Assembly (NCBI GenBank): GCA_001916965.1 | Contig: MNTL01000001.1 | Coordinates: forward strand, 248,001-312,000 | Direction of reading: 5' to 3' | Source of the DNA: Roseburia sp. CAG:10041_57 | GTDB lineage: Bacteria > Bacillota > Clostridia > Lachnospirales > Lachnospiraceae | DNA: 64,000 nucleotides | Shown: one piece after another, positions 1 through 8,500 of the stretch | Position numbering within the stretch: the first letter of the stretch is position 1 | Layout of the letters: every line of letters begins with the position of its first letter | Position numbers and translations under genes: made by a program | Notes under the pieces: generated by a model | What the model saw: only the letters and a program-made list of their open reading frames with translations | The model's database searches: none | What the model was told of the DNA's origin: nothing

Positions 1-937
1 TTGTAGCAGGTGCAGGGTCAGTTAAGTCATCTGCAGGTACATATACTGCCTGTACAGATGTAACAGAACCTTCCTTCGTAGAAGCGATACGCTCCTGCAA
101 TTCACCAACCTCTGTTGCCAGAGTAGGCTGATAGCCTACGGCTGAAGGCATACGTCCAAGTAACGCAGATACCTCAGAACCAGCCTGTACGAAACGGAAA
201 ATATTATCAATGAACAACAACACGTTCTGATGCTGTACATCACGGAAATATTCTGCCATTGTCAGACCTGTCTCTGCAACACGCATACGAGCTCCGGGTG
301 GCTCATTCATCTGACCGAACACTAACGCGGTCTTATCAATAACGCCGGATTCCTTCATTTCTGTCCAAAGGTCATTACCTTCACGGGAACGCTCTCCTAC
401 ACCGGTAAAGATGGAATATCCACCGTGTTCTGTTGCAATGTTAGTGATCAGCTCCTGAATTAATACAGTCTTACCTACACCAGCACCACCGAACAGACCG
501 ATCTTACCACCTTTTGCATAAGGAGCAAGAAGGTCGATGACTTTAATACCTGTTTCCAGGATTTCTACTGCCGGGCTCTGATCCTCGAAAGCAGGTGGCT
601 CTCTGTGGATGACCCATTTTTCTTCATTTTCAAGACTTTCACCGGAGTCAAGTGTCTGTCCGGTTACATTAAATAATCTTCCCAAAGTCTTCTCGCCTAC
701 AGGAACTTTAATACCGCTTCCTGTTGCGACAACTTCCATATCTCTGTGAAGTCCGTCACTGGAAGAAAGCATGATACAACGTACCGTATTGTTACCGATA
801 TGCTGTGCTACTTCCATGATGCATTTCTTACCATTGTTATCGACTTCCAGCGCGTCCTTAATGAAGGGAAGATTGCAGCCTTCAAACTCTACATCGATTA
901 CAGGTCCAAGAACCTGTACAATTCTTCCTTTATCCAT
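1..937 (-). CDS. atpD: F1 ATP synthase beta subunit (partial, 3' end outside window)
   Basis: Catalytic subunit of F1, which makes or hydrolyses ATP on the cytoplasmic side of the membrane. The first ~312 codons are visible of a family length near 465; the reading frame stays open to the window edge. The start MDKGRIVQVLGPVIDVEF is the usual beta N-terminus, and the Walker A motif GGAGVGKT and the segment DNIFRFVQAGSEVSALLGR are intact. The ATG overlaps the last 8 bases of atpG, which implies coupled translation. It is the last visible gene of the atpB-E-F-HA-G-D operon; atpC would be expected beyond the window. Confidence 0.95.
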   Translation of the reverse strand, partial: MDKGRIVQVLGPVIDVEFEGCNLPFIKDALEVDNNGKKCIMEVAQHIGNNTVRCIMLSSSDGLHRDMEVVATGSGIKVPVGEKTLGRLFNVTGQTLDSGESLENEEKWVIHREPPAFEDQSPAVEILETGIKVIDLLAPYAKGGKIGLFGGAGVGKTVLIQELITNIATEHGGYSIFTGVGERSREGNDLWTEMKESGVIDKTALVFGQMNEPPGARMRVAETGLTMAEYFRDVQHQNVLLFIDNIFRFVQAGSEVSALLGRMPSAVGYQPTLATEVGELQERIASTKEGSVTSVQAVYVPADDLTDPAPAT

Positions 938-1823
938 TTGACTTCTTCCTTTTCTGCGCTTTCGCACCGGCGATTACTTCAGTGATTTCCTGCGTAATCG
1001 CTGCCTGCCGCACTCTGTTATATTCTATTGACAGTGATTTAAGCATGTCTGTTGCATTACCTGTTGCAGCATCCATAGCCATCATTCTATCATTCTGCTC
1101 ACAAGCAAAGGACTCTACCAATGCTCCGTATATATAACCTGTTACATAGTTAGGCACGATTGCATTCATAACGTCATTCGGGGTTGGAAGATATCTGGTT
1201 GTATCAGATACCATCAGTTCCATTCCGTTATTCATGCTGAAATCTGCCTTAGACAGAGGCAGAAGCTTAAACATCTCCGCTTCACTGTCCATTCCATTTA
1301 TACTTCTGGTATATACGATATATACCTCATCCAGCTTACCTTCATTGTATCTGACAAGAATCTCCTCAGCAATGACTCTGGCTCTGTGGATGGATGGATT
1401 CTGAGCCGTATACTGAAAATGGCGATGTATCTTATAGCCTTTCTTTTCAAAATAATTACGACCTATCTGACCAACCACGAATAGCTCTCCCTGTGGATTC
1501 GCATCCAGTTCCTTCTGCACGAGCTTGATAACATTCTGGTTATAAGCACCTGCAAGCCCTTTATCAGCAGTAACTACAATGTAGCCTACTCTCTTCTGGT
1601 CAGGTGCTGTCTCTGTTCCGAAATAAATGTTCTCTATATCAGGAACATGACGCAGGATTCTGGCTATAGAGCCCTGAATAGCATAGAAATGTGCTGTAGA
1701 TGCCTCCAGCGATTTCTTAGCCTTCTTTAACTTGGATGAAGAAATCATATACATGGCATTGGTAATCTTCATTGTATCCTGAATGCTTCTCATTCTGGTT
1801 TGAATTTCCTTAGTGTTTGCCAT
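930..1823 (-). CDS. atpG: F1 ATP synthase gamma subunit
   Basis: Central rotor shaft of F1, coupling c-ring rotation to the catalytic beta sites. 297 residues, typical length. The N-terminus MANTKEIQTRMRSIQDTMKI and the C-terminal helix with SLSIEYNRVRQAAITQEI match the two conserved coiled-coil helices of the family. It sits 44 bases after the delta-alpha fusion and overlaps atpD by 8 bases. Nothing unusual is seen. Confidence 0.95.
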   Translation of the reverse strand: MANTKEIQTRMRSIQDTMKITNAMYMISSSKLKKAKKSLEASTAHFYAIQGSIARILRHVPDIENIYFGTETAPDQKRVGYIVVTADKGLAGAYNQNVIKLVQKELDANPQGELFVVGQIGRNYFEKKGYKIHRHFQYTAQNPSIHRARVIAEEILVRYNEGKLDEVYIVYTRSINGMDSEAEMFKLLPLSKADFSMNNGMELMVSDTTRYLPTPNDVMNAIVPNYVTGYIYGALVESFACEQNDRMMAMDAATGNATDMLKSLSIEYNRVRQAAITQEITEVIAGAKAQKRKKSNG

Positions 1824-1867
1824 ATTACAAATACCTTTCTGTTACATGCAGATTACATCTGCATTGA

Positions 1868-3886
1868 TTACATTTGCGCTGATTTCATTTCCTTAACAGT
1901 TCTGATGATTTCTTCTACAAGTTCATCTGTCAGGACTTTCTTATCTTCAAGTTCATGAATGATCTCGCCATTATGATCTCTTACATAATCGAGCATATCC
2001 ATCTGGAATTTCTTCACGTCCTTAGTAGGAATACCCATGAACAGCTTATTATTGGCTGCACATAATGTAATGACCTGTTCTGCCATGGACAGAGGTCTTC
2101 CTAACGGCTGTTTCAGAATCTCCATTAATCCCTTACCATATTCCAGCTGCTGTTTCGTAGAATCATCCAGATCAGAGCTGAACTGTGTAAAGACTTCCAT
2201 CTCTCTGAACTGCGCCAGATCAATACGGATACTTCCGGCTGCCTTCTTCATAGCCTTAGTCTGTGCTGCACCACCTACACGGGATACTGACAAACCAACG
2301 TTGACAGCAGGTCTCTGACCTGAGAAGAACAGAGAGCTTTCCAGGAATATCTGACCATCTGTAATAGAGATTACGTTGGTCGGGATATATGCGGATACGT
2401 CACCAGCCTGTGTCTCAATGATAGGCAATGCTGTAATAGAACCGCCGCCTGCTTCCGGAGTCAGTCTGGAAGAACGCTCCAGTAATCTGGAATGTAAGTA
2501 GAATACGTCACCAGGATATGCTTCACGTCCAGGTGAACGCTCCAGCAACAGAGACAATGCTCTGTATGCAACTGCATGCTTGGACAGATCATCATATACG
2601 ATCAATACATCTTTGCCCTTGTACATGAAATACTCTGCAAGGGAAGTACCTGAATATGGTGCAATATACTGTAATGATGCAGGATCACTGGCTGTTGCTG
2701 ATACAACAGTTGTATAGGAAAGAGCATCATGTACTTCCAGAGTACGTACTAACTTGGCAATGGTAGATGCCTTTTGGCCGATTGCTACATAGATACAGAT
2801 AACATCCTTACCCTTCTGGTTCAGAATAGCATCCATAGCAATACTGGTCTTACCTGTCTGTCTGTCGCCGATGATCAACTCACGCTGTCCACGTCCAATA
2901 GGGAACATGGAGTCAATTGCCAAAATACCTGTCTCCATAGGTACACTGACGGATTTACGGTCAACGATACTTGGTGCGTCATTTTCAATTGGGCGGTAAT
3001 CAACGCTGGGGATTTCTCCCTTGCCATCGATTGGCTCACCTAAAGCATTGATAACTCTGCCAAGGAAACCTTCACCTACAGGAATACCTGCACGCTTACC
3101 GCTTCTGATAACACGTGTACCCTCTTTCATACCGGTATCACGTCCAAAGAGGATACATCCGATTTCATTTCTTCTAATATCCTGTACCATGCCTTTTACA
3201 CCGGTATCAAAGATAACGATTTCACCATACATGGCATGGTCAATACCCTTGATTGTAACAATACCATCACCAATCCAGGTTACATTACCAACTTCACGTT
3301 TGTTGGTATCGAAAGCAGATTCATCAATCTCTGTCTTCAGAATGGTAATGATGTCATTCATATTATCAGCAGCTGCTACGTTCTCTTTCATGGAACGTTC
3401 AATCTGCTGTAATCTGCCGCGCATACTCCAGTCGTATTCTTCATTACCTGCACGGATAATGAAACCGCCCAGCAGATTCTTGTCTTCCTTCAAGGTAACG
3501 TCTAATGCATCTGCATGGCATTTCTCTTTCAGGAATTCCTTCATCTTATTCAATTGGTCATCTGTAGGAGGAACTACATAAGAAATCTGTACTGCAAGAT
3601 TCGGATTATTCTCTACCTTGCGTAATTCCTCATGATAGGCTTCCACGATCTCAGAGAAAAGATTGAAATCATGATGATCGCATAAAAGCTCCAGAAAATC
3701 CCTAATCTGCTTTGGGAAAATCATCTCGATCAAATGAATCTTCTTCTCCAGTTCGACTGTTGGGTTCTCAAAGTCTACCTTAACCTGTGGTAAAGCCTCT
3801 AATAATTCGACAGTCTGCTTTATATCCTCCGGGGATACAGACAGTCTTTTCATTTCTTTTGCATAATCAATTACTGTCTGTGTCAT
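1868..3886 (-). CDS. atpA: ATP synthase delta-alpha fusion protein (AtpH-AtpA)
   Basis: One 672-residue frame carries two ATP synthase subunits. Residues ~1-170 are a full delta/OSCP subunit (stator link), ending in the conserved LLGGFIIRAGNEEYDWSMRG block. A short linker follows, then an alpha subunit from about Met176 (MNDIITILKTEID) of ~497 residues, with Walker A GDRQTGKT at 340-347 and the Arg-containing VGLSVSRVGGAAQ segment. Delta and alpha are normally separate genes in this order. No stop codon and no Shine-Dalgarno-like sequence lies just before the alpha Met176, so translation as a single chain is the simplest reading. The gene overlaps atpF by 4 bases (ATGA). A lost stop from sequencing error is possible but no frame change is seen. 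Confidence 0.93.
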   Translation of the reverse strand: MTQTVIDYAKEMKRLSVSPEDIKQTVELLEALPQVKVDFENPTVELEKKIHLIEMIFPKQIRDFLELLCDHHDFNLFSEIVEAYHEELRKVENNPNLAVQISYVVPPTDDQLNKMKEFLKEKCHADALDVTLKEDKNLLGGFIIRAGNEEYDWSMRGRLQQIERSMKENVAAADNMNDIITILKTEIDESAFDTNKREVGNVTWIGDGIVTIKGIDHAMYGEIVIFDTGVKGMVQDIRRNEIGCILFGRDTGMKEGTRVIRSGKRAGIPVGEGFLGRVINALGEPIDGKGEIPSVDYRPIENDAPSIVDRKSVSVPMETGILAIDSMFPIGRGQRELIIGDRQTGKTSIAMDAILNQKGKDVICIYVAIGQKASTIAKLVRTLEVHDALSYTTVVSATASDPASLQYIAPYSGTSLAEYFMYKGKDVLIVYDDLSKHAVAYRALSLLLERSPGREAYPGDVFYLHSRLLERSSRLTPEAGGGSITALPIIETQAGDVSAYIPTNVISITDGQIFLESSLFFSGQRPAVNVGLSVSRVGGAAQTKAMKKAAGSIRIDLAQFREMEVFTQFSSDLDDSTKQQLEYGKGLMEILKQPLGRPLSMAEQVITLCAANNKLFMGIPTKDVKKFQMDMLDYVRDHNGEIIHELEDKKVLTDELVEEIIRTVKEMKSAQM

Positions 3887-4368
3887 TTCGTTTCACCCAT
3901 TTCTGCGATAAAATCGTCATAAAGCTTCTGGCTGTGTTCAGGAGATACCTGATCACCTACTACCTTGCTTGCTGCAGCAACAACAAGATTCTGTATTTCA
4001 GACTGCATACTGCGGATAGACTTATTCTTTTCTTCCTGAATTGTCTCTTCTGCCTTCTGCATTCTCTTTGTAACTTCTTCATCTGCTGATTTCACAATAC
4101 GATCGTATTCTACTCTTGCTTTCTCTCTTGCTTCCTGAACAAGTTTAGCAGAATCCTCTTTTGCATTTACAAGGGAATCTTCATACTGCTTCTTTAAGTC
4201 ATCAGCCTTCTTCTGAGCCTCATCTGCATCATCAAACTGCTTTTTGATTGCTTCTTCTCTCTGTGCGATGATGTTGTTCACCGGCTTAAACAGGAATTTC
4301 TTCATCAGGAAGTAAAGCACCAGTAAGTTGATGATTGTAAAGACCAGATTAATATCCAATCTAAGCAT
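3883..4368 (-). CDS. atpF: F0 ATP synthase b subunit
   Basis: Peripheral stalk subunit that ties F1 to the membrane. 161 residues: one N-terminal membrane helix (VFTIINLLVLYFLMKKFLF) followed by a long charged, heptad-rich helix containing IIAQREEAIKKQFDDADEAQ, as expected for b. The stop overlaps the start of the delta-alpha fusion gene in an ATGA. A good ribosome binding site (AGGAAGGTAGG) lies upstream. Confidence 0.94.
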   Translation of the reverse strand: MLRLDINLVFTIINLLVLYFLMKKFLFKPVNNIIAQREEAIKKQFDDADEAQKKADDLKKQYEDSLVNAKEDSAKLVQEAREKARVEYDRIVKSADEEVTKRMQKAEETIQEEKNKSIRSMQSEIQNLVVAAASKVVGDQVSPEHSQKLYDDFIAEMGETK

Positions 4369-4389
4369 AATCTTTTCCTACCTTCCTGC

Positions 4390-4614
4390 TTATTTCAAGA
4401 ACATAATTACAAGGATAGCGATAACGAAACCGTAAATAGCGGTTGCTTCTGCAAGTGCACAACCAAGAAGTAACAGCTTGGAAATCTTGCCTTCTGCTTC
4501 CGGCTGTCTTGCTACTGCTTCTGTTGCCTTGCCAGTTGCAATACCGATACCAATACCTGCTCCAAGACCTGTTAATACTGCAATACCTGCTCCAATACCT
4601 AAGATAGCGCTCAT
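4390..4614 (-). CDS. atpE: F0 ATP synthase c subunit
   Basis: Rotor-ring subunit, 74 residues forming a two-helix hairpin joined by the polar loop ARQPEA. The ion-carrying carboxylate is Glu56 in the motif CALAEATAIYG. By alignment with sodium-type c subunits (Ilyobacter: Gln32, Glu65, Ser66, Tyr70) the Gln position is Ile23 and the Ser position is Ala57, while Tyr61 is kept. Two sodium ligands are therefore missing, so proton coupling is inferred. The gene lies between atpB and atpF. Confidence 0.95.
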   Translation of the reverse strand: MSAILGIGAGIAVLTGLGAGIGIGIATGKATEAVARQPEAEGKISKLLLLGCALAEATAIYGFVIAILVIMFLK

Positions 4615-4666
4615 AAAATTATTCTCCTTTTTCTAAAATGAATTGTTGTTCTGCCATTTCAAATTA

Positions 4667-5353
4667 TTACTCAATGGCTTCCTTAATAAATAATGATGTC
4701 AAGAATACAAATACATATGCCTGGATCAATCCGTCAAATATATCGAAATATAAACTGAACGGGATTGGCAAAATAGCCGGCATAATGATTTTAAGCAATT
4801 CCATAACTACGAATGCACCCAATACGTTACCGAAAAGTCGCATACATAGAGATAATGGTCTGATAAATATCTCCAATACATTTAAAGGTGCCACAACGGC
4901 TACAGGCTCCGCAAAGCTCTTGGCCCAACGTTTTACGCCCTTTGCATGGATTCCGGAATATTCGATCAGAATAATACTCATGATTGCCAGCGCACCAGTT
5001 ACATTCAAGTCCTTTGTAGGCGGCTTCATGCCGAATAATCCAATAATATTGGATATACCAATGTATACGATAACTGTTACCAGATAAGGCACATAACCGG
5101 CACCTTCTTCTCCGATGATACCCTTTACCATGTTCTGCAGTCCGCATACTGCTGTCTCCAGAATGACCTGTCTCTTGCCTGGATTCTGTACTTTCAGATT
5201 TCTGGTCATGCATATAGCCAATATCAGCATAAATGCCATAATGACCCAGGTAATAACTACTGATTCTGCTACTTCAATACCACCAAACACGGGAATTGTA
5301 AACGCAGTATCACAGTTCAACTCTTCAAGCAGTTCATTTGCAATTTGTTCCAT
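4667..5353 (-). CDS. atpB: F0 ATP synthase a subunit
   Basis: Membrane stator subunit with the ion half-channels. 228 residues with five or six hydrophobic helices. The essential arginine is Arg172 in SLCMRLFGN, followed by the last helix motif DGLIQAYVFVFLTS. It is the first gene of the operon; no atpI-like gene precedes it. The start is preceded by AGGAGATGA. The upstream region holds a predicted promoter and a leader hairpin. Confidence 0.95.
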   Translation of the reverse strand: MEQIANELLEELNCDTAFTIPVFGGIEVAESVVITWVIMAFMLILAICMTRNLKVQNPGKRQVILETAVCGLQNMVKGIIGEEGAGYVPYLVTVIVYIGISNIIGLFGMKPPTKDLNVTGALAIMSIILIEYSGIHAKGVKRWAKSFAEPVAVVAPLNVLEIFIRPLSLCMRLFGNVLGAFVVMELLKIIMPAILPIPFSLYFDIFDGLIQAYVFVFLTSLFIKEAIE

Positions 5354-5440
5354 CTTCCATTCATCTCCTTTCCCTCTTGATTATTTTTGATATGATATGT
5401 AATTAATACAAAAGCAATTCGCAATACTTCTATAAGTATA

Positions 5441-5466
5441 GAAAGGGAGAGAACATTTTGCTCCCT
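5441..5466 (-). other. Hairpin in the atp operon leader
   Basis: On the minus strand AGGGAG and CTCCCT form a 6-bp stem, followed by TTTCT. It lies downstream of the predicted atp promoter and about 90 bases before atpB, so it belongs to the atp leader RNA rather than to the amylase gene. Role unknown. Confidence 0.35.
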
Positions 5467-5487
5467 CCCCCCGAACGCTTTATGATT

Positions 5488-5516
5488 ATTTTACTTCTTA
5501 TTTGTCACTCTTTCAA
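5488..5516 (-). promoter_or_regulatory. Predicted sigma-A promoter of the atp operon
   Basis: TTGAAA (-35) and TAAAAT (-10) are separated by 17 bases and point to atpB. The leader would be about 125 bases. Confidence 0.55.
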
Positions 5517-5587
5517 GTCAAAAAGTAACATATTTTTTTTAAAGTTAAAACAATTTCTTGTAATTTTGACAATAGACATACATAAAT

Positions 5588-8500
5588 TTATTTATATAAG
5601 ATAACAAAATCTGTGAAATCAACAAATGGTACAGCAACATGTCCTGCCTCATCAATAATTGTACTATCCAGAAATTCCATTTGCTGTGTTGTAATATTTC
5701 TTTGGAAAATAAATGCTGTCTTACCGGCATTTTCTTCCCCCAGCAGCATTACGGTTGCAAGCTTAACGCCATAGATAGTCTTCTTTCTTGGCTCAAGCAC
5801 AAACGATCTGAATCCTTGTCCGAAGTCTTTATCTTTTGATACCATAATATTCAGATCCAAATCTCCCTTTATCTGCGCAAGTGCTGACGCTGTATATGCT
5901 GTAACCACTCCATTCTCCCACAAAAAGACATATGTTGCATTGCTTGCTGCCATTTTAGCCACTACTTCTTCTGGAATGACCATATTGAAATCAGATTTTA
6001 ATGCGATATTTACAACCATCTGCTGCATCGATGATGGATTTTCAATAGAAGCCATCTGTGTCTTTGCATCAGCAAATGCGAGGTCTATTACTTTATCCCA
6101 GCCTGTCACTGTGATTCCATCCAGTGAAGTGTACTCAGCCTCATTTGCCGGCTTTCCTGTTGTTGTACTGCTATCACTGTCCTGACTTTCATTATTCGCT
6201 GTTTCTTCAGAATCATTTTTAATCTGTGGTCTGTCTGATGGTTTGGCTTTTCCTGCCTTTAATACGACTGTACCACCGTCCTTTGCAGCAGGTATTTCAA
6301 TCTGCACCACACCATCTGCATCACTCTGATACTGACTGTTACTATATAAATCTGTATATGTCGTATTGGCAGCCAGCTTCAGTTCTACTGTTCTGCTTTC
6401 ATTTTCATTAATATTAAATCCTACATATAAAGTAGTGTCACCATAGCTTCTGGATGCTACCAGTGTACCGTTCGCATCATCTGCTGATACCGTAGTCCTG
6501 CTTCCCTTTGCAAAAACATCCGTATACGAATTGCGGATCTCAAGCAGCTTGGAATAATGTCCAAGCATATCATTGTCATCATTCGCAATCGACCAGTCCA
6601 TATCATAGCGGTTCGTCTGGTATGGCCAGTTATTGACTCCTGTCAGTCCTAATTCTTCTCCATAATAGATAACCGGCTGTCCTTTTGCAGTAATCTGAAG
6701 CGTTGATGCAACCTTCATCAGTGCATGTGCCTTGTCTGAATCTACACGGCTGCCTTCATTCATCAGTCTGTACATCAGTCCATCCTCATCATGACTGCTG
6801 AGGAAACTTCCCATGGTTGCCGTGTTGTCTATTCCTGCATTCCGGCTTTCCATAAAGTTTTCTACTGTAGATAAATTACCGCTTACAAATGAAATTGCCT
6901 GGTCATTGAAATCAAAATCAAGCAAAGAATCCATCTGACCTGTTCTAAGCTGCCCTGCATTCGTTGCATATCCTGCGCCTGCATATTCACCAATCATCTT
7001 AAAATCAGGATCAATATAAGTTAATGCATTTTTGAATGCTTTCCATGTCGTGTCATCAACATGCTTTACCGTATCTACCCTGAAATAATCAATATCATAA
7101 TTACTTACCCAGGAAGTCTGCCATGCAATCAACAGATCCCTGACCTGCCCATCTTCTGTTACAAAATCAGGAAGAGAAGATAATGCATCTTTCTTATCAT
7201 CTCCCTTTACTGTTGTGGAGCTATCACGAAGCATGTTCTTTCCTTCGATATAAGTATTATTAAAAATATCTTCTGTACTGTAACCTGCATGATTAAGAAC
7301 TACATCAACCATTAATTTCATGCCACGGGCATGCAGTGCATCAATCAGCTCCTGCAATTCCTCCTGTGTTCCCAGATGTTTATTAAGCTGTGTAAAATCA
7401 CTTGTCCAGTAACCATGGTATCCGGAATTATGTTGTCCATCATACCCATCACAATCAAGAGTATCTTCTATATTTTCTACAATAGGTGTGATCCATACTG
7501 TATTTACACCAAGGTTCTGCAGATAATCAAGTTTTGACTCCAGACCTGCAAGATCACCGCCATGATACATAGAGCCTTCTGCCGGTGCATAATTGCCTGT
7601 ACCATATGCGTCATTATTGCTGCTGTCGCCGTCAAAGAAACGATCTGTAACTGCAAAATAAATTACGGCTTCATCCCAGTCAAACCCATCATTATCCCTT
7701 TCCTTTACAGTTACTTGTGCAGTAGTTGTATAATGATTGCCATACTGATCCTTTACATTTACAGGAATGTTTTTTATACCTGCTGGGACTCCCTCTTTTA
7801 ATGCAATTGTACCTTCCATTAATTCTGTATCAATGGCGAAGCTGCTGCTTTGACCTAATTCTGACAGATCCGCATATGCCTCAACCGCCTCAATCTGCTC
7901 TGCCTCATCAGCCTGCAGTGTCAGTTTCAATACAGCGTTATCATTATAATCTATTTCGGAAGGAGTGACCTCTGCCTGTATATCTACATTAAATGTCGTG
8001 TAAGTATAAGCAGAATATGTTGTACCATTTACAACTGCTGTTTCTGTATTGAATCGGTCTGTCACCAGCTCGCCATTTACCAGATAACCATAATAATGAT
8101 CACCTTCTGTCAATTTGCCTGTATAATAATATCTTTCATTCGTCTCGTCATAAGACATAGGATACTTTTCGTCATCCCAGATAAGCTCAACATGATCTTT
8201 TAATGCAGCTTCTTCATAATTTCTAAAAAGTGTATCATCTCTGTAATAAAAAGTAATTTCGCCATTAATAGAATCTGTTATATAACCGATATTATACGGC
8301 AGATTATATACAATGCCTTCACCCTGTATAAAAGATGCCTTTACAACACTTTGATCCAAAGGAATCGCAACGGTATGGTCTCCGCCATCTTTCTCTGCCC
8401 ACTCATTATCTGTTTCACTTTTTCTCATGCAGAAAGAAATACTTTCTTTTGTATCTACAACAGGTATTCTGGCTGCCATCTTATCTCCAAGCTTCTCAAA

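Noticed and set aside
5441..5466. Hairpin as terminator of the amylase gene
   Set aside because: It lies beyond the predicted atp promoter and more than 120 bases from the amylase stop, with a weak T run; an atp leader stem fits better.
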